This document shows positions 7,483 to 14,565 of a stretch of DNA of 64,000 nucleotides, in pieces. Each line of letters starts with the position of its first letter. Position 1 is the first letter of the stretch. The notes under the pieces are model-generated. The model saw only the letters and a program-made list of their open reading frames with translations. It was not told where the DNA came from and searched no databases. The position numbers and the translations under genes were made by a program. This stretch comes from Herbaspirillum sp. ST 5-3 (GTDB lineage: Bacteria; Pseudomonadota; Gammaproteobacteria; Burkholderiales; Burkholderiaceae_D), in the NCBI RefSeq assembly GCF_004804275.1, contig NZ_STGI01000004.1:83605-147604 (forward strand), given 5' to 3'.

Positions 7483-9638
7483 CACTGCGCCGCCATGGAA
7501 AATATTCTCAGGAATAACTGCCGAAATCGCCAGACAACAACCTCTACCAGTGGTTTGGCGTCGTAGCTGAAACGAACCGCAGCACGGCTTCCGGCGTGCA
7601 TGAGGCTGTACTCCGGCACTTGAACATCCACCAGGAAAACCGGCTCCAGCGCGGTCACACCCTCGGGATCCGCCGGATCCGTGATCAGGCTGCCGCCTCC
7701 ACGATCGCCGATAGCCTTGCTGGGCAGTGTGCGTGTCGCCGCGGGCTCCATTCGCACCAGCCGACCCGCAAAAAGTTGGTTGCCGGTTTCGGCCAGCCGC
7801 ACTGAAATCGCACGCGCTTCCGATCCTATGCGGCCAATATCATCTTGAGAAACCGCGACCCGCACCGTCGCACTGTCAGGGGCCAGGACATAGGCGACGA
7901 GCGCGCCCTTCGGCACATGCCGGCCCAACAGCTCGTCCTGATGCGGCAAGACAAACCTGCCGTCGACTTCGGCGCGCAAGGTCAGGCCGGCGATAAGTTC
8001 ATCAAGCTGCGCAAGGTCCGCCCGCAGACGCGAAATCTGGTCTGACGCATTGCGGCCTTGTTGTAGTGATGTCTGCCAACCGTTGGCCTGTTCGGTTTCT
8101 GCCGCTGCGATCCGAGCCAGCAGGCCTCGCTTCTCGGCAAGCAGATCCGGCGCATCGATGCTCACCAACGCCTGGCCCTTGATCACGTGCTGGCCGTCTC
8201 GCGCCAGGATGGCGGCCACCTGGCCCGCGCTACCGGTCCGCACTTGCGATTGTTCCGGTAGCCATACGATTCCCTTCGCCACCGCCCCATCCGGCACGGG
8301 AACGAAAAACAAGGCGCCGAACGCAAGCACGACCGCACTCGCGACCGCCGCAAGCCTTTTCCAACTTTGGCTGCCGGTTTGCACTGCGATGGAGAAGCCG
8401 GATATCCAGCCCCAGGTTGGACGCAGGAGCAATACAAAAGCCAGCCATAGCAGCGCTATCAGTCCAGCCAGAATTGACTTCGTCACGACCCATTGCACGA
8501 TGACGACCGAGATCGCGAGACGGTAGAGCCACGACGACGGTGCATAGAACACGAGCCAGAAGAGTTCGCTGCCGTGCACCGGTTTGCCGCCGCCGCTCCC
8601 AAGGAGATAACGTGCGCGTTGTGCCCACCAGTTCTGGCTGCGTGAAGCCAGATTCGGCAGTTCGATAAGGTCGCACAGGATGTAATAGCCATCGTAGCGC
8701 AGCAATGGATTGCCGTTGAACATCACGGTGGATACGCCACCGATTACCATGACCACAAGGGCCAGGTCTCGCACCAAGCCGTCTTCCGTCAGGCTCCAGA
8801 CGCCTAATGCCAGTGCCGCCAGCGCCAGTTCAACCGCAATACCGGCGAAACCGACCGCGGCACGCCGCCACTTCGCGCCAAGTGCAGTCGCAGCTGACGC
8901 ATCGACATACGGCGCAGGCACCAGCAGAAAGAAACCGATACCTGCCTCTTTTACTCGCCCTCCCCAGTGGCGCACCACGAGCGCATGCCCGAGTTCGTGC
9001 AGAAACTTCATTGCCGGATAGGCGGCCCATGCCAGAAACAGGCAGCGCGGGGTCAGTAGATGGATCTTCGCATACGCATGGATCTCTCCCCAGTCGAGTG
9101 CGGTACGCGCCAGCGCCCATGCGACAAGCACACACCAGGTCCAGGCGGTTACCCGATGCATCAATATGGACTTCAGCGGCGACAATTTATCCAATAGCGA
9201 TTCGGGATTGAACAAGCGCAGCCGGAACGCAAACGGATTGAGGCCCGTAATACGTTTTCGCTTGCGCTGTGCATGTTGATATTGCTGCAGCATCGACAAG
9301 TCGGGCAAGCTGTCGAAGAGCACCAATCCGATTTCCAGCAGTTGCGCGAGCACGGCAATCACTTCGTCTTGTGTCGGCGCATCGTCGCCAAGCGTGCGCT
9401 GCAAGCCTGTCCACAGCGCATCGAGTGTGTACTCTCCGTTGAAACGCCCAATGAGCTCATAGGCCTTCCTGTTCAGGCGATAGTGCTGTCCGCTGATCGG
9501 GTGCGTGAAGACAAACCATTCCTCGCCGCGCAGGATTTGTCGTTGAATACGGGTTCCTGGTTGCAGGCGCGGCGTCAGCGGCCCCACGCGGTACCAGTAC
9601 GCGCTATACAGCGAGCCCTCTCCTGTAGGGTGAGTCAT
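7482..9638 (-). CDS. PqqD-like / M50 metalloprotease-like / HlyD triple-domain membrane protein
   Basis: A 718-residue inner-membrane protein. The N-terminal part (about 25-110) resembles a PqqD-like winged-helix peptide-binding domain (HYRLNRKAYELIGRFNG). A multi-pass site-2-protease-like core follows, with HELGH at 214-218 and NGNPLLRYDGYY (about 308-319), the second metal-ligand motif of M50. After a further membrane segment (about 430-450) the C-terminus is HlyD-like, with a split biotinyl-lipoyl domain (AGQVAAILARDGQHVIKGQ ... LRAEVDGRFVLP) around a coiled coil. ATG 9638 overlaps the preceding stop as ATGA, which decides the start. Both zinc motifs are intact, so it could be an active protease that processes or gates exported protein, or a structural relic. 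It is the second gene of the operon. Confidence 0.87.
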   Translation of the reverse strand: MTHPTGEGSLYSAYWYRVGPLTPRLQPGTRIQRQILRGEEWFVFTHPISGQHYRLNRKAYELIGRFNGEYTLDALWTGLQRTLGDDAPTQDEVIAVLAQLLEIGLVLFDSLPDLSMLQQYQHAQRKRKRITGLNPFAFRLRLFNPESLLDKLSPLKSILMHRVTAWTWCVLVAWALARTALDWGEIHAYAKIHLLTPRCLFLAWAAYPAMKFLHELGHALVVRHWGGRVKEAGIGFFLLVPAPYVDASAATALGAKWRRAAVGFAGIAVELALAALALGVWSLTEDGLVRDLALVVMVIGGVSTVMFNGNPLLRYDGYYILCDLIELPNLASRSQNWWAQRARYLLGSGGGKPVHGSELFWLVFYAPSSWLYRLAISVVIVQWVVTKSILAGLIALLWLAFVLLLRPTWGWISGFSIAVQTGSQSWKRLAAVASAVVLAFGALFFVPVPDGAVAKGIVWLPEQSQVRTGSAGQVAAILARDGQHVIKGQALVSIDAPDLLAEKRGLLARIAAAETEQANGWQTSLQQGRNASDQISRLRADLAQLDELIAGLTLRAEVDGRFVLPHQDELLGRHVPKGALVAYVLAPDSATVRVAVSQDDIGRIGSEARAISVRLAETGNQLFAGRLVRMEPAATRTLPSKAIGDRGGGSLITDPADPEGVTALEPVFLVDVQVPEYSLMHAGSRAAVRFSYDAKPLVEVVVWRFRQLFLRIFSMAAQ

Positions 9639-11047
9639 CCGAGCCGGCTCCAGATGGCGTAGACCAGAGCGTGCCAAACGCCGGCAATCCATTTCCAGCC
9701 CACCGGCTCGCTGCCAGTGGTGATTTTCGCGACGCCTTTCAGTCCGGGCGCCAGGCTCGCAATGCGCCCTGACTCCACTGCAGCTTCCACTTCGAATACG
9801 TTTTTCCCCTCCGGTGTGACGTTTGCGACCGGCGTCATCCGCAAAGTCCGAATGCGGAAGGTTTCGGAAGGAAGGGCAGCCAACACGAGCGTGCCGTCCT
9901 GCCCGGCCCGGATATCCGAGATATCCCGTTCATCGACTTCCACAATGACGCGAAAACCGTCACCTTTCGACAAAGTCAGCAAGGTATCACTGCGCTTCAA
10001 CGGAGAACCCAGCATCTGTGTCAGATCGCCTTTGATAACCACGCCGTCAAATGGCGCAATCAGCCGGGTCTGAGACAGCTGATTGTCGATAAGATCTCTT
10101 TGTGCGACGACCTCATCCAGCTTCGCGCTCCGGATCGCGACTTGGGTGCGATCTGCTTTTACCATTGCCTCAGCAAGCGAATTTTCAAGCTGAGCGGCTT
10201 CAGCTTCGACCTTCCGACGCTGGGCAAGCAGGGTGTCTTCGTCCAATACCGCCAGCAGCTGGTTCGCCCGTACGCGATCGCCCGGCCGCACCCGCACTTC
10301 TTTCAGGTAGCCGTCAATCGGTGCGGTGATGAGACGTTGGACCGATGCTTCAAGCCGAGCCTGGCCAGATATCTTGTTCGGGAACGGAATGATAAAGAAC
10401 ATCACTGCGCACAACATCGCAAGCGCCGTGCCCGCAATCCGTATCTGCCGCGGCCTGGAATCGGATTCAGCAAACGGATTGGGGCGAAGCATGCTCAACA
10501 ACCGAACCCACAGAGGTCGTTGCAATGACCATTTCAGGTAAAGCAGCGGCCCGATATCCGAGGCGAGTTTTTTCAGCAGCCAGATCTGGTCAAAATCCGA
10601 GGCATCGGTCTTGCAATTTTCCAGTGTGATAGCGCCGATCAGTACGCCCTGTCGAGCCAACGGCACGGTCAGTACATTCGATAGATTATTGCGTCGCGCC
10701 AAGTCCGCATGAGCGACGACAATATAAGGGAAGTCGCTCAGGGAATGCGGATAGGCCAGCAATGAATCCTGCAGCACGCTCTCCTCCATTGCTGCAGCGA
10801 CTTCCGGCAAGACCGCATCGACCATGTCCTGATAGTGGCGCGAAACAGCGCACACCTTGACGGTATGGCCGTCGACGAATCCCAGGCTCGCCCGGTCGCA
10901 AGCCGTCACTTGGGTCAGCCTGGACAGGAATTCCGACGCAGCGAGCGGGAATTCCTGCTCGACGAGCAATGGGCGAATCAGCGCAAGAAAGGCTGCGATA
11001 CGGTCCGCAGCTGATTGCAACGGCGTTGTGTCATTTGGCTCTATCAT
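9635..11047 (-). CDS. GAF-domain / transmembrane / HlyD-type adaptor fusion
   Basis: A 470-residue protein with a cytoplasmic N-terminal GAF-like sensor domain (about 20-170), then one membrane segment (about 203-222, ending IIPFPNKI) and a periplasmic HlyD-type adaptor. The adaptor has lipoyl halves (LITAPIDGYLKEVRVRPGDR and QTRLIAPFDGVVIKGDLTQM), a coiled-coil hairpin between them (about 258-320) and a beta-barrel. The C-terminus has a short hydrophobic stretch (WIAGVWHALVYAIW). It is the first gene of the minus-strand operon, and its stop overlaps the next start. A GAF domain coupled to an adaptor implies that a cytoplasmic ligand may control the periplasmic assembly. The neighbouring GGDEF gene makes a nucleotide signal imaginable, but no ligand residues can be assigned. 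Confidence 0.85.
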   Translation of the reverse strand: MIEPNDTTPLQSAADRIAAFLALIRPLLVEQEFPLAASEFLSRLTQVTACDRASLGFVDGHTVKVCAVSRHYQDMVDAVLPEVAAAMEESVLQDSLLAYPHSLSDFPYIVVAHADLARRNNLSNVLTVPLARQGVLIGAITLENCKTDASDFDQIWLLKKLASDIGPLLYLKWSLQRPLWVRLLSMLRPNPFAESDSRPRQIRIAGTALAMLCAVMFFIIPFPNKISGQARLEASVQRLITAPIDGYLKEVRVRPGDRVRANQLLAVLDEDTLLAQRRKVEAEAAQLENSLAEAMVKADRTQVAIRSAKLDEVVAQRDLIDNQLSQTRLIAPFDGVVIKGDLTQMLGSPLKRSDTLLTLSKGDGFRVIVEVDERDISDIRAGQDGTLVLAALPSETFRIRTLRMTPVANVTPEGKNVFEVEAAVESGRIASLAPGLKGVAKITTGSEPVGWKWIAGVWHALVYAIWSRLG

Positions 11048-11317
11048 CCGGCACCCGCTGTCTCAACCTGCCTATTGCCATACCGAAATTTTCTGAATTC
11101 CTGCAAGTTCCTTTGACGACCATCGTCACCGGCAATCGGAATTCCAGTCGGCGCTATCCTCAGAGAGCAGGATGCGGCACCGGCCTGAACCGCCAACGGC
11201 GACGAAAATCGCAACCCAGCTTGTCACGCTGCAAGGCTTGAAGGCTCTGTATCCGTGAAATTCGGACGAGGAACACTGTGGCGCAATCATGCAGTGTCGA
11301 TTGTTGTCAGGCAATCT

Positions 11318-11329
11318 ATACGAAAGTAT
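11318..11329 (-). promoter_or_regulatory. ATAC-N4-GTAT inverted repeat (copy 1)
   Basis: ATACGAAAGTAT; on the minus strand the extended copy reads CCATACTTTCGTATAG. It lies about 270 bp upstream of the GAF-HlyD start and matches the copies at 11504 and 14136. Confidence 0.5.
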
Positions 11330-11503
11330 GGAGTGCTTTCCCTCCATCTCAGCGATGCTTCACCCAAGCTTTGTCCTGAGCTGCGATCCGACAAACGAGG
11401 CGCCCGTATGAAATGCCAACCGCTACAGGTGGTTACGGCGGTCACATGGCAACACCAAAGTCGGCGCAACGCCTTGATACTCTTCACTTTCCACCTCGCG
11501 CAC

Positions 11504-11515
11504 ATACTTCCGTAT
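11504..11515 (+). promoter_or_regulatory. ATAC-N4-GTAT inverted repeat (copy 2)
   Basis: ATACTTCCGTAT within ACATACTTCCGTATAGAT, about 200 bp before the GAF-GGDEF gene. The flanks match copy 3 at 14136 over 18 bases with three differences. Confidence 0.5.
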
Positions 11516-11564
11516 AGATGCTTTAAAGATAACTGGCGGTTACTGTTTCCATCATGCAGACATA

Positions 11565-11581
11565 TTTCCGCAGTGCGGAAA
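11565..11581 (+). promoter_or_regulatory. 17-bp inverted repeat TTTCCGCA-G-TGCGGAAA
   Basis: Perfect 8-bp arms around one central base, about 130 bp upstream of the GAF-GGDEF start and 49 bp downstream of the ATAC box. This is the size expected of an operator for a dimeric regulator. A related copy stands at 14176-14192. Confidence 0.5.
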
Positions 11582-11710
11582 CCGGTATTGAGAAGACAAC
11601 ATCCTCTGGCCCAAGCAACTTGTCCGATACATCTTTCACGCAAATTGCAGTCGACCAGAACTCATTTTTGAAATGCAAATCGTTGCAAAGCGCTGGGTAC
11701 TGTGCTCGCC

Positions 11711-12970
11711 ATGAACATCGCAAGCAATTTAATTCTGACGGAAGCGAAGCGCTGCGACCTCGTGCAGCAAGCCGATGTCGTCCTGGAGCATTTGTCCGCA
11801 ATGGCGCAAGAAATCACCACACAACTCGATCCCGCCGCGATCTTTCAGGCGCTGAACCTATATCTGCATGAACTCGTCAGTGCAGATTCATTCCTCGTCT
11901 ATTTACTCGATCCGAATACCCTGTCCTTGAACCTGGCATTCGGCGTCGACGCCGACAAGCCGCTTGCGCCGCACCGCATAGCGCTTGCCGATTCCACCTC
12001 CCACGCGGCGCGCTGCGTGCGCGAACGTCGCAATCTTGCAATTGATGCTCCGCGCTTTGGCGGTCAGGATCATGGCCTCTGTTCGCCCACCTATTCCAGC
12101 GCCCTGTTCTTTCCCCTGAGGGTTGGCAACAATGTGCTTGGCGTCATGAGCATTCAGTCGAGGCAACCGCATGCTTTCGGTGATCGAGAGCAAGGGATTT
12201 TCCAACTCTTGTGCGCGTATGGCGCCATCGCGCTCGACAATGCTGCAACACACGGCCAGCTCAAGGAAAGCTTGACGATATTGCGCGAAGCGATGGACGA
12301 GAAGCTTGAACTGGAACATGCCAATCAGAAGCTGAGGGAGGCCAGTCTTACCGACTCGCTGACCGGCCTGCGAAATCGGCGCGTTCTGCATGAGCATCTG
12401 GATGGCGATATCCGCGCATGCCTGCGCCGCTATGACAAATGCTTGAATGATCGGTCGCAGGGATTGCCTGACGAGGCAGACCTCCTCTTCTTCATGGTGG
12501 ACATCGATCATTTCAAGGAAGTCAACGACAATCATGGTCATGCTGCGGGTGACCGGGTGCTGGTGCAACTGGCGGAACGTCTCCGCGAAGTCTCACGGCA
12601 TTCCGATTACCTTGTTCGCTGGGGTGGCGAGGAATTCCTGATCGTGGCGCGTTCAGCCAATCGCGCCACTGCCGCACAACTTGCTGAACGCATTCGCACC
12701 GCAGTTGCGGGCCGCGACTTTGTCCTGGGCGACGGCTTGAAGGTGGCAATTACCTGCTCTGTCGGGTTTTCCTGCTTTCCTCATTTGCCTACAGATCCTC
12801 ACCTGCTGTCCTGGATTGCAACCGTAGGCCTCGCCGATCAGGCCTTGTATCGCGCAAAGATCGAAGGGCGCAATACGTGCCGGGATGCATACGGCGCCAC
12901 GCCCGAGCTGTCTGTTTCTGTCGTACGGCAGGCCGCACCATCGTGCGACACCTTGAATTTTCACATCTAA
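11711..12970 (+). CDS. GAF-GGDEF diguanylate cyclase
   Basis: A 419-residue soluble protein. The N-terminal half (about 25-180) is a GAF-like sensor, then a helical linker, then a GGDEF domain from about 225. The active-site motif is GGEEF (305-309), a catalytically competent variant, with metal/substrate elements DSLTGLRNRR and MVDIDHFKEVND. An RxxD motif (RHSD, 296-299) ends five residues before GGEEF, the canonical product-inhibition I-site, so feedback control by c-di-GMP is expected. ATG 11711 is preferred; an in-frame GTG at 11702 is possible. It is divergent from the adhesin-export operon and followed after 22 bp by a TPR gene. A role in controlling surface attachment is a reasonable inference from location. 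Confidence 0.9.
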   Translation: MNIASNLILTEAKRCDLVQQADVVLEHLSAMAQEITTQLDPAAIFQALNLYLHELVSADSFLVYLLDPNTLSLNLAFGVDADKPLAPHRIALADSTSHAARCVRERRNLAIDAPRFGGQDHGLCSPTYSSALFFPLRVGNNVLGVMSIQSRQPHAFGDREQGIFQLLCAYGAIALDNAATHGQLKESLTILREAMDEKLELEHANQKLREASLTDSLTGLRNRRVLHEHLDGDIRACLRRYDKCLNDRSQGLPDEADLLFFMVDIDHFKEVNDNHGHAAGDRVLVQLAERLREVSRHSDYLVRWGGEEFLIVARSANRATAAQLAERIRTAVAGRDFVLGDGLKVAITCSVGFSCFPHLPTDPHLLSWIATVGLADQALYRAKIEGRNTCRDAYGATPELSVSVVRQAAPSCDTLNFHI

Positions 12971-12992
12971 ACGGCATTTGCTCGGGCTTCCA

Positions 12993-14027
12993 ATGAAACT
13001 GTTCGCGCGCGATGACGAGGTCATGGAGCTGGAGGCCGAGCTGCCGTCACAACGCGGTGCTGATCAGCTGAAGACTTTGGTCGCGTTATCGTGGCACCTG
13101 CGCCAACGGAATACGCGACGTGCGCTTGCCCTGGGCGATGCAGCGAGCGTGTTGCTCACCCATATCGTGTTGCCCGAATACGAACGTCTGCGAATCGATG
13201 CTCGCTTGCTATTGGTTCGTGGCGAAGCCAAATGGCTGTTTGGCCGGTTGGACGAGGCCGAGGAGCGAGCAAACGAAGCACTACGGATATTCACGCTGCT
13301 TGACGACGGAGTCGGTATTGCAGACGCACATTGGCTGCTTGGATTCATCGCGAACGAACGTGGAGACCAATCCACCTGCATCGCCGAGCTGGCATTTTCC
13401 GCGAGAGCATGCAGCGCCGTCGACGGCTTGCGCTGCACCGCCGCAAAATTTGCGCTGGCACGTCTCGCAGTACTTCTCGATCGTGGTGCCGCACAGGCGC
13501 GCTGGAGCAGTCATGTCGACGCTCCACTCTCATACGTCGACCCCAGCCTGGAAGCCCTTGCCGACGATTTCCGAACGACGCTCGCTTTTGAGTCAGGCGA
13601 TTTCAAGACTGCACTTGCAACCGGGATGCGCACCTATGGCGCGGCGCTGGCGACCGGTCAGATCAAGCGAGCCATCATTGTGTCCGCCCGGATTGGTACT
13701 GCATTTTCCAAGCTGGGCAAGCTTGACAGTGCTCTCGAGTGGATGCAACGCGGCCTTGAACTCGCTCGCTCCGCCGACTGGCCAATCAGCATTGGATGGT
13801 GTCTTGTAAATACCGGTAACACCTTGCAAATGCTGGACCAACCGGCATCGGCGCTCAGCCTGCTGAATGAAGCTCTGGACATATTGAAGCCGTTCCCCGC
13901 CTCGGAGGTATATACGATCGCGCTTCGGCACAAGAACATTCTGACGATTCAAGTCACCGACTATACAAATTCGGCAGATGGCGACAATCCACGCCACCCT
14001 CTCTCGACTTCACCTTTTCTGCTGTAG
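12993..14027 (+). CDS. TPR-repeat protein, apparently lacking an output domain
   Basis: A 344-residue, mostly helical protein without signal peptide or membrane segment. Repeated TPR-like helix pairs are visible, e.g. GRLDEAEERANEALRIF (about 85-105), GKLDSALEWMQRGLELARS (about 245-263) and QPASALSLLNEALDIL (about 285-300). It resembles the N-terminal TPR half of longer TPR-GGDEF regulators, but the frame closes after a short non-repeat tail and nothing downstream to 14.5 kb encodes a GGDEF or similar domain. ATG 12993 is chosen over an upstream TTG at 12978. The 22-bp spacing after the diguanylate cyclase suggests co-transcription, so it might act as a protein partner of that enzyme. Function otherwise unknown. 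Confidence 0.8.
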   Translation: MKLFARDDEVMELEAELPSQRGADQLKTLVALSWHLRQRNTRRALALGDAASVLLTHIVLPEYERLRIDARLLLVRGEAKWLFGRLDEAEERANEALRIFTLLDDGVGIADAHWLLGFIANERGDQSTCIAELAFSARACSAVDGLRCTAAKFALARLAVLLDRGAAQARWSSHVDAPLSYVDPSLEALADDFRTTLAFESGDFKTALATGMRTYGAALATGQIKRAIIVSARIGTAFSKLGKLDSALEWMQRGLELARSADWPISIGWCLVNTGNTLQMLDQPASALSLLNEALDILKPFPASEVYTIALRHKNILTIQVTDYTNSADGDNPRHPLSTSPFLL

Positions 14028-14135
14028 CAGCTCTACGGGACGACTGATCGTGCAAAAGCCACCCCCTGTCGACCTCGTGCAACGACGCGGCAGTTCCTCG
14101 TTCTTCACGCTACATTGCAACCGTGATCAAAGAAC

Positions 14136-14147
14136 ATACTTCTGTAT
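14136..14147 (+). promoter_or_regulatory. ATAC-N4-GTAT inverted repeat (copy 3)
   Basis: ATACTTCTGTAT within ACATACTTCTGTATAAAT, the same arrangement as at 11504 and likewise followed by a TTTCC-GGAAA palindrome, here 28 bp downstream. Confidence 0.5.
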
Positions 14148-14175
14148 AAATTGCAAAGCGTCAGTTAAATGTTAA

Positions 14176-14192
14176 TTTCCACACCGCGGAAA
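14176..14192 (+). promoter_or_regulatory. 17-bp inverted repeat related to the 11565 box
   Basis: TTTCCACACCGCGGAAA matches TTTCCGCAGTGCGGAAA at 14 of 17 positions and keeps the outer TTTCC/GGAAA arms. A further half-site (CACGGAAA) follows near 14204. Confidence 0.45.
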
Positions 14193-14565
14193 GTAATTTG
14201 ATTCACGGAAATTGAAACGAGAAATTCTCATCACGAATGACAATGGAACCAGGCATTTTTGCTTTCACTTCCGGATATCTCAAGAAGACTTGGCACTTGA
14301 CGATGGGACATGCGAATACTGAGCACCAGACCTCAACAAGAGGCACGGCGCAATCGACTAGCGGCACTTCTCGACACCGGAAAAATGCGATCCATTTCGG
14401 CCGGTACCCAAGCCGGCTCCCAGGATTTTGCACATTTCCGTTTCGCTTGCATCACTTGTTTCACTTTGAACCTGACACGCGCAAATCCGCATCTTTTCGA
14501 CGAGGCAGCCGCAAGGTCGCATTTTGGACTGCACAACACAACTTCAATTCATGGGAAAGCCGCGT

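Larger units (their letters stand above)
11048..11710. promoter_or_regulatory. Divergent intergenic region of the adhesin-export operon and the GGDEF gene
   Basis: A 663-bp gap between divergent genes. No coding sequence is supported. It contains the inverted repeats at 11318-11329, 11504-11515 and 11565-11581 listed separately, and it must carry the promoter of the minus-strand operon and that of the plus-strand diguanylate cyclase. Convincing -35/-10 pairs could not be assigned by eye. Confidence 0.6.
14028..14565. promoter_or_regulatory. Intergenic region upstream of the spherulin-4-like gene
   Basis: A 538-bp stretch without a credible gene. Its left part carries the inverted repeats at 14136-14147 and 14176-14192. 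Nothing further was recognised between about 14200 and the start codon. Confidence 0.5.

Noticed and set aside
5521-7485. DEAD-box RNA helicase instead of SecA
   Set aside because: TGEGKT, VDEADSVLIDEAR, NMAGRGTDIRLG and ARQGDPGS are SecA-specific, and a PPXD-like insertion is present.
9187-9662. Open frames on both strands inside the PqqD-M50-HlyD gene
   Set aside because: They are shadows; the coding frame carries HELGH, NPLLRYDG and lipoyl motifs and overlaps both neighbours by a few bases.
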